A stretch of DNA of 64,000 bases, from positions 1 to 64,000 of the forward strand of contig JAEWVF010000043.1 of NCBI GenBank assembly GCA_023459215.1, read 5' to 3'. The notes beneath the pieces were generated by a model that saw only the letters and a program-made list of their open reading frames with translations, was not told the DNA's origin and did not search any database. Made by a program: the position numbers and the translations under genes. This stretch comes from Chloroflexota bacterium (GTDB taxonomy: Bacteria > Chloroflexota > Anaerolineae > Anaerolineales > Villigracilaceae). This document shows positions 1 through 8,000 of this stretch, piece by piece; the stretch's first letter is position 1, and the number at the start of each line of letters is the position of its first letter.

Positions 1-30
1 CGAGGTCGGCGGATTGCCGGGTAGAAAGTG

Positions 31-58
31 GAAAGTAGAAAGCCCACTTTCTACTTTC
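31..58. repeat. Inverted repeat before hisC
   Basis: Twelve-base arms GAAAGTAGAAAG (31-42) and CTTTCTACTTTC (47-58) are perfectly complementary around a 4-base loop. The same arm sequence recurs between hisC and hisB, so this is one member of a local repeat family. It ends one base before the first possible hisC ATG and occupies the place where a Shine-Dalgarno sequence would normally lie. Confidence 0.75.
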
Positions 59-59
59 T

Positions 60-1157
60 ATGCTGCCTATGAACCCGATTACCCTGCCAACTCACATCGC
101 CAATTTACCGCCCTATACGCCGATTGAGCCGTTTGAAGTGCTCTCGGAGCGGGTCGGCCGCCACCCTGAGGACATCATCAAACTCGATGCCAACGAGAAC
201 CCCTACGGCATGTCACCGCGCGCCCGTGAGGCCCTGGCAACCCTGGCCTACGGCCACATTTACCCAGACCCCGAATCCCGTGCCCTGCGCGCCGCCCTCA
301 GCCGCTTCACCGGCGCACCCGCCGAAAACCTGCTCACTGGCGCGGGCGCAGATGAACTGATCGACCTGATCCTGCGCGTTACGCTCAACCCCGGCGATAC
401 CATCCTCAACTGTCCGCCCACTTTCGGCATGTACGCCTTCGACGCCGACCTGAACAATGCCAAAGTCATCAGCGTCCCGCGCAACAGCGATTTTTCTTTG
501 GATTTAAATGGGATTTTGGATGCCGCTGAAAAGTTTTCTCCCAAGCTGATTTTTCTCACCTCCCCCAACAATCCCGACGGATCGCTCATCCCGCAGCCTG
601 TCTTGCAAAAACTACTGGCATTACCCGCGCTGATTGTGCTCGACGAAGCCTATATCGAATTCTCCGGTGTGCTCTCTCAAATCACCAACGTCTCCAGCCT
701 TGATAACCTGATCGTCCTGCGCACCTTCAGCAAACTGGCCGGGCTAGCTGGCCTACGCGTTGGCTACGGCGCTTTCCCCTCCTGGCTGATGCCCACACTC
801 TGGAAGGCCAAACAGCCCTATAATGTCAATGTCGCTGCCAGTGTGGCCGCCATCGCCGCCCTCGATGACCCGGATTATCTGGCCTGGACGGTCAAAACCC
901 TCGTCGCCGAAAGAAACCGCCTCGCCGCCGCTCTTGCCTCTTTCCACTTTCTAACTGTTTACCCCTCTGCCGCCAACTTCCTGCTCTGCCGTGTCAAAGG
1001 GATCGATGCCGCCCAACTCAAAGCGGATCTGGCCCAAAAGCACGGCATCTTCATCCGCTACTTCAACAAACCCGGCCTGACGGACTGCATCCGCATCAGC
1101 GTGGGCAAACCGGAGCAAACGGACGCGTTAATTGCGGCCCTCCGTGAACTTGTATGA
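60..1157 (+). CDS. hisC: Histidinol-phosphate aminotransferase
   Basis: PLP-dependent fold-type I aminotransferase that converts imidazole acetol phosphate and glutamate to L-histidinol phosphate, the seventh step of histidine synthesis; cytoplasmic. The 365-residue length is normal for HisC. Recognisable segments are KLDANENPYG near residue 42, TGAGADELID (substrate/PLP region), SPNNPDGS, VLDEAYIEF and the PLP-lysine region RTFSKLAGLAGLRVGY. Two in-frame ATGs exist, at 60 and 69. The second gives MNPITLPTHIANL and looks more family-like, while the first emerges directly from the upstream repeat. It is the first visible gene of a his operon and is followed closely by hisB. No Shine-Dalgarno is evident. 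Confidence 0.95.
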   Translation: MLPMNPITLPTHIANLPPYTPIEPFEVLSERVGRHPEDIIKLDANENPYGMSPRAREALATLAYGHIYPDPESRALRAALSRFTGAPAENLLTGAGADELIDLILRVTLNPGDTILNCPPTFGMYAFDADLNNAKVISVPRNSDFSLDLNGILDAAEKFSPKLIFLTSPNNPDGSLIPQPVLQKLLALPALIVLDEAYIEFSGVLSQITNVSSLDNLIVLRTFSKLAGLAGLRVGYGAFPSWLMPTLWKAKQPYNVNVAASVAAIAALDDPDYLAWTVKTLVAERNRLAAALASFHFLTVYPSAANFLLCRVKGIDAAQLKADLAQKHGIFIRYFNKPGLTDCIRISVGKPEQTDALIAALRELV

Positions 1158-1162
1158 TTGCC

Positions 1163-1206
1163 ACTTTCTACTTTCCGCATTTCGCGGAGGGTAGAAAGTA
1201 GAAAGT
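1163..1206. repeat. Inverted repeat between hisC and hisB
   Basis: Arms ACTTTCTACTTTC (1163-1175) and GAAAGTAGAAAGT (1194-1206) are perfect complements. An inner CCGC/GCGG pairing (1175-1178 with 1184-1187) could extend the stem. The arm is the same sequence as in the repeat in front of hisC. The right arm ends 6 bases before the hisB ATG, so a folded hairpin could mask or tune hisB initiation. Confidence 0.75.
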
Positions 1207-1212
1207 AGACCC

Positions 1213-1803
1213 ATGCGCACCGCTTCCATCTCTCGTAAAACCAACGAAACCGACATCACCATCGAACTCAACCTCGATGGCTCCGGCCAGCACAACATCG
1301 CCACCGGCGTCGGCTTCCTCGACCACATGCTGACCCATATCGCCGTACATGGTTTATTTGACCTGACCGTCAAAGCCACCGGCGACCTGCACATCGATGT
1401 CCATCACACGGTCGAGGACGTGGCCCTCGTGCTCGGCTCGGCCTTCGACCAGGCGCTCGGCGACCGGAAAGGGATTGTCCGTATGGCCAGTTTTTACACC
1501 CCAATGGACGAAACACTGGCCTTTGTCGCCCTCGATTTATCGGGTCGCCCTTACAGCGTCATTGACGCTGAATGGGGCAGCGCCCTGGTTGGGCAGATTC
1601 CTACCAGCCTGTTCCCGCACTTTTTCGAAAGTTTCGCCGTCACCAGCCGCAGCAACCTCCACGCCCGTGTGCTCTATGGCCGCGACGATCATCACAAAGC
1701 CGAAGCCTTATTCAAAGCCCTGGCAAGGGCGTTGGATGCAGCCACGATGATGGATGAAAGACGGCAAACCGTGCCAAGCACAAAGGGTACTTTAACAAAG
1801 TAA
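1213..1803 (+). CDS. hisB: Imidazoleglycerol-phosphate dehydratase
   Basis: Monofunctional IGPD that dehydrates imidazole glycerol phosphate to imidazole acetol phosphate in histidine biosynthesis. At 196 residues it lacks the N-terminal histidinol-phosphatase domain of the enterobacterial HisB. Both metal-binding HHxxxE signatures are present: DVHHTVED at about residues 62-69 and DDHHKAEA at about 158-165, as is the GFLDHMLTH segment near residue 34. These ligands bind the two manganese ions in the 24-mer enzyme. It sits in the his operon between hisC and hisA and is flanked on both sides by inverted repeats. Identification is secure; only the last few residues (STKGTLTK) look non-conserved. 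Confidence 0.96.
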   Translation: MRTASISRKTNETDITIELNLDGSGQHNIATGVGFLDHMLTHIAVHGLFDLTVKATGDLHIDVHHTVEDVALVLGSAFDQALGDRKGIVRMASFYTPMDETLAFVALDLSGRPYSVIDAEWGSALVGQIPTSLFPHFFESFAVTSRSNLHARVLYGRDDHHKAEALFKALARALDAATMMDERRQTVPSTKGTLTK

Positions 1804-1823
1804 AAGGTGATGAGAAAGGAGTA

Positions 1824-1860
1824 ATGAGAAATAAGGCCAACTCGTCAACTTATTTCTTAT
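1824..1860. repeat. Inverted repeat between hisB and hisA
   Basis: ATGAGAAATAAG (1824-1835) pairs with CTTATTTCTTAT (1849-1860) with one mismatch or G-U pair. The sequence is unrelated to the two preceding his-operon repeats. It lies immediately 5' of the preferred hisA start at 1866. An in-frame ATG inside the left arm would add 14 residues to HisA that are not seen in the family. Confidence 0.65.
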
Positions 1861-1865
1861 TTCTT

Positions 1866-2594
1866 ATGACTGCATTTACAATCTTCCCTGCCATAGATTT
1901 AAGAAACGGCAAAATCGTCCGCCTCGTGCAGGGCGACCCGAACCAACAGACCATCTATGGCGACAACCCGCGCGCGCAGGCCGAGAAATTCAAAGCCGAG
2001 GGCGCTGAATGGATTCACGTCATCAACCTGAGCGGCGCATTTGGCGAGGAAGCCTCGGCCAACTTAAAAGCCCTCGAGGCGATCCTTGCTGTCGGCTTAA
2101 AAGTGGAATTTGGCGGCGGCATCCGCGACGAAGCCACCATCCGCATCCCGCTCGAAATGGGCGCGGAACGGGTTTTCCTCGGCACCGCCGCCATCCAGAA
2201 CCGGGCCCTGGTCGATTGGGCGATTGCCCGCTACGGTTCGGCCCGCATCGCCGCCGACATTGGCGTCCGCGATGGGCTAGTGATGGTCAAAGGCTGGCAG
2301 GAATCCACCCCGCAAACCATGCTCGAAGCCGGGAAACGCTTCAAAGCCCAGGGGCTGGAATGGTGCGTCTTAACCGATGTCCGCCGCGATGGAGCCGGGG
2401 CCGGCGTCAGCGTGGAGTCTGCTGTGGAATTGCAAACCGCTACCGGGTTGAAAGTGGTCGCATCGGGCGGCGTCTCCAGCCTGGAAGATGTCCGGCGCGT
2501 CAAAAAGGCCGGCCTGGCAGGCGTGATTATCGGGCGGGCGCTATATGAAGGCAAACTTACTTTTTCGCAATGCAGAATGATGAAGGATGAATAA
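1866..2594 (+). CDS. hisA: ProFAR isomerase HisA
   Basis: 1-(5-phosphoribosyl)-5-[(5-phosphoribosylamino)methylideneamino]imidazole-4-carboxamide isomerase, a (beta/alpha)8 barrel that opens the ribose of ProFAR by an Amadori rearrangement. With the start at 1866 the protein is 242 residues and begins MTAFTIFPAIDLRNGKIV, matching the family N-terminus with the catalytic Asp in PAIDL. The ORF can be extended to 1824, but that adds 14 residues encoded by an inverted repeat. GGGIRDE and the second catalytic region VLTDVRRDGAGAG are present, and ASGGVSS plus GVIIGRALYEGK mark the phosphate sites. The last eight residues (QCRMMKDE) are encoded by the next intergenic repeat, so the stop may have been captured from it. 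Confidence 0.95.
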   Translation: MTAFTIFPAIDLRNGKIVRLVQGDPNQQTIYGDNPRAQAEKFKAEGAEWIHVINLSGAFGEEASANLKALEAILAVGLKVEFGGGIRDEATIRIPLEMGAERVFLGTAAIQNRALVDWAIARYGSARIAADIGVRDGLVMVKGWQESTPQTMLEAGKRFKAQGLEWCVLTDVRRDGAGAGVSVESAVELQTATGLKVVASGGVSSLEDVRRVKKAGLAGVIIGRALYEGKLTFSQCRMMKDE

Positions 2595-2632
2595 TAAGTT
2601 AATTCCGCATTTTGCATTCACCATTCATCCTT
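2583..2632. repeat. Inverted repeat at hisA end
   Basis: AAGGATGAAT (2583-2592) and ATTCATCCTT (2623-2632) are perfect 10-base arms, with weaker pairing outside them among GCAATGCAGAATG-like and TTTTGCATTC-like segments. The left arm encodes the end of HisA, including part of its stop. The right arm runs into the hisH Shine-Dalgarno (TTGGAG at 2631-2636), so a fold here could affect hisH translation. Confidence 0.65.
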
Positions 2633-2641
2633 GGAGTTTTT

Positions 2642-3265
2642 ATGATTACATTAGTTGACTACAAAGCTGGCAACCTGACCTCTGTCCGACGGGCGCTGAC
2701 TCACCTTGGCATTCCCTGTCGGGTCTCCGCCGACCCGGAAACGGTGCGCCGCGCCGACAAAATCATCTTCCCTGGGGTTGGGGCCGCTGGCGCGGCGATG
2801 AGCGTGCTCCAGGAACGCGGGCTGGATGCGGCCCTGAAAGAATCTTTCGCCGCCGGAACGCCCACTCTGGGTATCTGTATCGGCTGCCAGATTATCCTTG
2901 ACGCATCCGATGAGGATTACGCCACTTGCCTGGGATTGCTGCCCGGCAAGACCATTCGTTTCGGACGTGGCGCGGGATGGAATCCCGCGTTACTCAAGAT
3001 TCCCCACATGGGCTGGAATGCCGTCAGCGTCACCCGACCGCATCCGCTGTTGGCTCATCTCCGCCCCGGCGATGAGTTCTACTTTGTCCATTCCTACTAT
3101 CCCAAACCGGTAGACAAATCCCAAATCTACGCCGTCAGCGATTATGGCGGCGAATTCCCGGTGGCGATTGGCAAGGATAACCTGTTCGCAGTCCAGTTCC
3201 ACGCCGAGAAAAGCGGCCCGGTGGGTCTAAAATTATTGGAAAATTTTGCAGCTTGGCGCGCGTAG
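2642..3265 (+). CDS. hisH: Imidazole glycerol phosphate synthase, glutaminase subunit
   Basis: Class I glutamine amidotransferase subunit that hydrolyses glutamine and channels ammonia to HisF. The start at 2642 gives MITLVDYKAGNLTS, the family N-terminus, with TTGGAG about 6 bases upstream; an ATG at 2612 is less likely. The nucleophile is Cys79 in GICIGCQ and the other triad residues are His187 and Glu189 in QFHAEKSG. The length of 207 residues is typical. An inverted repeat at 2971-2989 lies inside the gene and encodes roughly residues 110-116 (GAGWNPA), in a loop before the conserved IPHMGWN. The stop codon TAG is part of another repeat at 3262. Confidence 0.95.
   Translation: MITLVDYKAGNLTSVRRALTHLGIPCRVSADPETVRRADKIIFPGVGAAGAAMSVLQERGLDAALKESFAAGTPTLGICIGCQIILDASDEDYATCLGLLPGKTIRFGRGAGWNPALLKIPHMGWNAVSVTRPHPLLAHLRPGDEFYFVHSYYPKPVDKSQIYAVSDYGGEFPVAIGKDNLFAVQFHAEKSGPVGLKLLENFAAWRA
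2971..2989. repeat. GCGGGAT-N3-ATCCCGC palindrome inside hisH
   Basis: CGCGGGAT, GGA, ATCCCGCG: perfect 8-base arms around a 3-base loop. The same core with different loop bases recurs at 26102, 26137, 36950 and 36986. Here it is in frame within hisH, in what looks like a short extra loop. Confidence 0.7.
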
Positions 3266-3290
3266 GGGCGAAGCAATGCTTCGCCCCTAC
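3262..3290. repeat. 29-bp palindrome between hisH and hisF
   Basis: GTAGGGGCGAAGCA (3262-3275) and TGCTTCGCCCCTAC (3277-3290) are perfect 14-base arms around a single base. The hisH stop TAG (3263-3265) lies inside the left arm. The hairpin would sit 15 bases before the hisF ATG. The sequence type is unlike the other his junction repeats. Confidence 0.85.
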
Positions 3291-3304
3291 AGAATGGATT
3301 TTTT

Positions 3305-4099
3305 ATGCTCTCAAAACGCATTATCTCTTGTCTCGATGTCCGTGACGGCAAACTTGCCAAATCGGTCAAATTTGTGGATACCAAGGACATTGGCGACCCG
3401 GTGGCGAAGGCCAAAGAGTATTACGCCCAGGGCCTCGACGAACTGGTTTTTTATGACATCACTGCCTCCAGCGACAACCGCGGCATCATGCTCGACGTGG
3501 TCAACCGCGTGGCGGAACAGGTGTTTATCCCCTTTTCGGTGGGTGGCGGCCTTCGAACGGTGGACGATTGCAGCCGCGTGCTGCTGGCCGGGGCCGAAAA
3601 GGTCAACGTCAACAGTGCGGCAGTCAAAAATCCGGGCTTGATTGCCGAAGCGGCGAAAGCCTTCGGAGCGCAGGCTGTCGTCCTTTCGATGGATGTGCTC
3701 AAAGTACCAAAATCCGCCCAAATCCCCAGCGGTTATGAGATTGTGATCAATGGCGGACGCACGCCGATGGGCCTGGACGCCATCGCCTGGGCCAGACGCG
3801 GCGTGGACCTGGGCGCAGGCGAGTTGGTGGTCAATTCCATCGATGCCGATGGCACAAAAGAAGGCTACGAACTGACCCTGACGCGCCTGATCGCCGAGGC
3901 GGTCTCGGTCCCGGTCATTGCCAGCGGCGGCGGTGGCAAGCCCGAACACCTGTATGATGTGCTGACCGAGGGCAAAGCCGATGCGGCCCTGGTCGCTTCG
4001 ATGCTGCATTATGGCGAATACACCGTCAGCCAGATTAAAGAATATTTGGCGCGCAGAGGACTAAAAATTCGCATGGTTGATCCTGCGAAGGAAAGATGA
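3305..4099 (+). CDS. hisF: Imidazole glycerol phosphate synthase, cyclase subunit
   Basis: (beta/alpha)8-barrel cyclase that uses ammonia from HisH to convert PRFAR into imidazole glycerol phosphate and AICAR. At 264 residues it is slightly longer than typical, with a charged tail. The two catalytic aspartates are visible at the canonical positions Asp11 (SCLDVRDG) and Asp130 (LSMDVLK). Phosphate-binding segments SVGGGLRT, NSIDADGTKEGYE and IASGGGGKPEHL are conserved. It pairs with the adjacent hisH. The start codon lies just downstream of the GTAGGGGC palindrome. The stop is only 6 bases from the hisI ATG. Confidence 0.97.
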   Translation: MLSKRIISCLDVRDGKLAKSVKFVDTKDIGDPVAKAKEYYAQGLDELVFYDITASSDNRGIMLDVVNRVAEQVFIPFSVGGGLRTVDDCSRVLLAGAEKVNVNSAAVKNPGLIAEAAKAFGAQAVVLSMDVLKVPKSAQIPSGYEIVINGGRTPMGLDAIAWARRGVDLGAGELVVNSIDADGTKEGYELTLTRLIAEAVSVPVIASGGGGKPEHLYDVLTEGKADAALVASMLHYGEYTVSQIKEYLARRGLKIRMVDPAKER

Positions 4100-4105
4100 A
4101 AGAAA

Positions 4106-4435
4106 ATGAGCGAAAATCCCCTTCTTTCTTCTTTGGTCTTTCATGATAGCTTGATTCCCGCTGTCATCCAAGACGCGGCCACCAAAGAAGTGCTGATGGT
4201 GGCCTGGATGAACGCCGAGTCGCTGCAAAAAACGCTCGAAAGCGGCGAAACCTGGTTCTGGAGCCGCTCGCGCCAGGAATTGTGGCACAAAGGCGGGACG
4301 AGCGGCAACACTCAACGGGTGGTTGAAATCCGCTACGATTGCGATGGCGACACCCTGCTCGTGCTGGTTAACCCAAACGGCCCGGCCTGTCATACCGGGG
4401 CGACATCCTGTTTTTATCGCAGCCTGTCATTTTAA
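4106..4435 (+). CDS. hisI: Phosphoribosyl-AMP cyclohydrolase
   Basis: Zinc enzyme that opens the adenine ring of phosphoribosyl-AMP (third step of histidine synthesis). The 109-residue protein is a stand-alone HisI domain without the HisE pyrophosphohydrolase domain, so HisE must be encoded elsewhere. Conserved segments are LMVAWMN, WSRSRQELWHKGGTSGN, the metal site RYDCDGD and the zinc-binding GPACHTGATSCF. It follows hisF by 6 bases and is the last his gene here. The end of the operon has no obvious terminator before the rhodanese gene. Confidence 0.96.
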   Translation: MSENPLLSSLVFHDSLIPAVIQDAATKEVLMVAWMNAESLQKTLESGETWFWSRSRQELWHKGGTSGNTQRVVEIRYDCDGDTLLVLVNPNGPACHTGATSCFYRSLSF

Positions 4436-4453
4436 TTTTGGGACTGGTAGAAT
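4424..4453 (+). promoter_or_regulatory. Possible promoter for the rhodanese gene
   Basis: CTGTCA (4424-4429), an 18-base spacer and TAGAAT (4448-4453) form a weak sigma70-like promoter overlapping the end of hisI. The downstream gene has its own Shine-Dalgarno at 4501. The same GGTAGAATCG string occurs before the small gene at 41154. Weak support only. Confidence 0.3.
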
Positions 4454-4515
4454 CGTTTTTCGACAGCAACTATTTTTGTTTTTTCGCATCGAAACAGAAC
4501 AAGGAGAAAAAAATT

Positions 4516-4980
4516 ATGGCAAAAAAATCCAAAAGCGCAACATCTGGCCAGCGCCAGCTTCGCCAGGAAAAGAAAAAACTGCAAACGGGCCTGGTGGTTC
4601 TGATTGTCGCCGCCGTACTGATGGTGGCAGTCTTCCTATTCAGTTCCATCGGGCAAACAGGATCAAGCCTGCCTGCCACCATCAGCACCGAGGAAGGATA
4701 CAAACTCTACCAACAGGACGGGGTCTTTGTCCTTGACGTGCGCGAGCAGTACGAATGGGATGAATTCCATGTCCCGAACACAACCTTAATCCCGCTGGGC
4801 GAACTGGCGGCCAGAGTCAACGAAGTGCCCAAGGATGCGAAAATCGTTGTAATCTGCAACTCGGGCAATCGCTCTGATCAGGGCCGCGATATTTTGAAAC
4901 AAGCCGGCTTTAGCAATGTCACCAGCATGGATGGCGGCGTGCAAGCCTGGCGCTCACTCGGCTATCCGACTGTCCCGTAA
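4516..4980 (+). CDS. Membrane-anchored rhodanese-like sulfurtransferase
   Basis: Single rhodanese domain (about residues 58-150) behind a basic N-terminus and one transmembrane helix (about 25-43), so the domain probably faces outside. The active-site Cys114 sits in CNSGNR, matching the CxxGxR loop; VLDVREQYEWDEFHVPN and MDGGVQAWRSLGYP are typical rhodanese segments. The start at 4516 (154 residues) is chosen because AAGGAG lies 9 bases upstream; an ORF start at 4438 has no such site. It follows hisI but is probably a separate unit. Such proteins carry sulfur or sense thiols; the substrate is unknown. Confidence 0.85.
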   Translation: MAKKSKSATSGQRQLRQEKKKLQTGLVVLIVAAVLMVAVFLFSSIGQTGSSLPATISTEEGYKLYQQDGVFVLDVREQYEWDEFHVPNTTLIPLGELAARVNEVPKDAKIVVICNSGNRSDQGRDILKQAGFSNVTSMDGGVQAWRSLGYPTVP

Positions 4981-4987
4981 ACAACAA

Positions 4988-5031
4988 AAAACGCGGCTTA
5001 TCTGTTCACAAAACCAGATAAGCCGCGTTTT
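4988..5031. terminator. Bidirectional intrinsic terminator
   Basis: AAAACGCGGCTTATCTG (4988-5004) and CAGATAAGCCGCGTTTT (5015-5031) are perfect 17-base arms with a 10-base loop and A/T tracts on both sides. It sits between the convergent rhodanese gene and the 17-kb minus-strand gene, so it can terminate both. Confidence 0.93.
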
Positions 5032-5042
5032 GTATTTAAGAA

Positions 5043-8000
5043 CTAGCGATCTCGATCACCGCGCGGGTTGACCGGGCGGGTTGGAGCCGGGAAAGGCGAG
5101 GCCGCCGAATCCGGTTCGACCTTCAGCAGGACAGCCCGCACTGCCAGGCGATAGTTATAGGTATCAAGCCAGGGCACATAGCCTTCGCAAGTCAACAGCG
5201 TTAGCCAGGTATAACCGTCCTTCTTGAAGACTGACAGGTCACGCGGCAACACCGAACGATTCTCGCGCACCTCAAAGGTGTAGCGATAACCATCGACGTG
5301 AAGGATGACTTTGTTGCCCCAGTACAGCCGCTTCAGGTTGTGGAATGGGCCGGGAGTACCGTCGGCCAGGGTGACGTGGGCCGTCAGGCCGGTGGTACCA
5401 ACATCGCCGGGCAGGGTGGTCCCGTTGAGGTAGCCGGCCTGGTTCGAGAGCCAGGTCAAATCCCAGCCTTCGCCCGAGAGCGGCACGCCAACAATCGGCA
5501 AGACTACGCCCAGGTCAGGGATTTCCAGCCACATATTGTCCATGGCATTGTAGGACTTTTCGGCAGGCTGGGATGGAAGAACCGAGACACGGCCAGGAGC
5601 AAACCCGGTGGCGGGCAATTCGGGAATCGTGATGGTAGTCGAGGACGACACGCCGTAGTTGTTGACACCAGAGGCAGCCGGCGGATCGTACCAGCGTTCC
5701 GTCGAGTAATCGTTGTAATCCGACTGTTGAACCGGTTCGCCGTCCAAGCCGGGATCAATCGGCAGACTTGTCCAGGCCAGGTCTGCGGTATTCGTTACCG
5801 GCGCCGGGCCAACGAAAGTCGCCTGGAAGCTAAGCACGGCCGTTTCTCCCAGCGGGAAGACATTCCAGACAAAGGTCAGGGTAGTGCCCGAGTAATCAAT
5901 CACATCCGGGGCCAGACCGGTGGTCGTCACCGTGCCAGGCACAAAGGCCAGGCCAGGCGGCAGGATGTCGGTCACAACCACGTCAAACGCGTCAGTGGTG
6001 CTCTCGACCGTGTGGGCAATGTCGAGGGTAAAGGTGATTGTTGAGCCATACGGCGCGACTGAAGGAGTTGCATCCTTTTCAATCGACATATCCGGCTCAA
6101 CCACCTCGAGCGGCGGCGCGGAAGAATTCAAGGAACCGCCGTCCCAAGTCCAGGTAACGTTGTTATTCAAGCCCGAAACGCCATCTTCATTGCCAGGAAC
6201 GTTGAGCAAAACCGCTTCGTATTCGACAATCAGGGTTGCCATCATGGCATCGGGATTGGTGACAGAACCCAAATCAAACTGGACTCGCCGCCCCTGGTTG
6301 ACCAGACCGGGATCGCCAACAGGCTCGGCCAGGACAACCGGGTTGAGCGGCGCGTTACAGGCGTCAGGGAAGCCGCCAGGCAGGGTCGTGGTCAGCGCTC
6401 CGGCATCGATGCGGATGCAGCGGACAAAAGCCAAACCGCTGTCGAGCACATCCAGCGCGCGCAAGTTGGAGAAGGTTGCGCCCGCGGGCACATCCAGGCG
6501 AATCTGGTAGGTGACGATTTCGCCAATCGCGGTCTGCGGGGCAACCGTGCTGGGCTCATTGGTGGCGATAATCGATTTACCGTTGTTGGCAGCCACAATA
6601 TCAACATCATCGGCGGTATCGGTCAGGCCGGTGTTGGCATCGGTCACGGTGACGGCGTTGATCAGGTTAGCGGCAAGCGGCTCGGCGTTCACCTGGGCTG
6701 TAACCGTGATAGTTGTGCTGGCGCCCGCCAGGAGGCTAAGCGGCGTCCAGGTCAGAGTATTGCCAGCCACCGAGGTGGGAGCCGGGTTTGCGCTCTGGTA
6801 GGTCAAATCTGAGGGGAGAACATCCTCGACCGTGAGGCTGGTCAGATCGACCGCACCATTGTTGGTCACTTCAATGTTGTATGTAATGACGGAACCGGGC
6901 GCGACCACAGTCAAGCCGTCATCCTTGGTGATATCCAGTGAGGCGGGTTGGTCGACATCGTCGTCATCATCGTTGGACGGATTGTTATCGACAACACCGG
7001 ACGGCGGTGTAACCGAGACCGTGTTGGTAAGGGTGCCCGTAGCGGCCGCATCCACATTGGCGGTGACGGTGTAGGTCACACTGGCGCCGACCGGTAAATC
7101 GAGGTTGTCGGTGAACGGCGAGGGATTGGTCGCGTCAGCGGTACAGTCATATGTGGCCGGAGCCGGATTCGGGGCGCTGGAAGTACAAGCCCAGTTCCAG
7201 GAAGTGATTTGCGTTGGGCGGGTGTCGCTGACCGCCAGGCCGGTCACATCAATCGGGCCGTTATTGACCACCGTTACCGTGTAGGTGAGGGTTCCGCCAG
7301 CAAGGTAGTAGGTTGTGCCGTCATCCTTGGTCACACCCAGGTCAACCTGCGGGTTGTTGTAAAAACCGAAGTCCGCGGTAAAGTTGACATCGTTATCGCC
7401 CAGGCCGCCGGTATAGTTCGGCTGGGGTTCGCCAGTCGGCTCACCGTTGGGTTGCAGGCTGTACACAGTGCTGGTGATGCCATTTGTCCACGGAGCTGCG
7501 TTGTCGATGCCGTTCTCGTCCACATCCTGGTCGAGCAGTTCGCTCGCGCCATTGCCAGTGCTGGAGGTGTAACCAGCCAGCGTGGCCGTCCCCTGAAACT
7601 CAGCCGCGGGGATGAAGATGAAGTAATCGCCAGGCAGCAGGTTGTCGAAGAAGTAGTAGCCGCCCGCGTCAGTGGTGGTTGTGTCCACCGGAATATCGGT
7701 GCCGGGAACATCGCCAACCTGGTAGAGCTGCAAGTCCACACCGGGGATGCCGGGTTCGGTTCCGTCGAGGATGCCGTTGTTGGCAATGCCGCCGCCCGCA
7801 CCGGAATCTTCCCAAACGATATTGCCGATGGCCACCAATTGCAGGAAACCGAAGTCAGCGGTGAAGTTGACATTGGCGTTATCGAGATAGCCGGTGTAGG
7901 TGGTTTCGTCATCGGTGGTGGTTTCGCCACTAACCGTCAGGGTATAGGGCGTGCTGCTGATGCCATCCACCGCCATGGTAGCCGAATCGATGCCGTTCTC

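Noticed and set aside
4660..4690. LPAT string in the rhodanese
   Set aside because: SSLPATIST lies just after the TM helix and lacks a Gly and any sorting tail.
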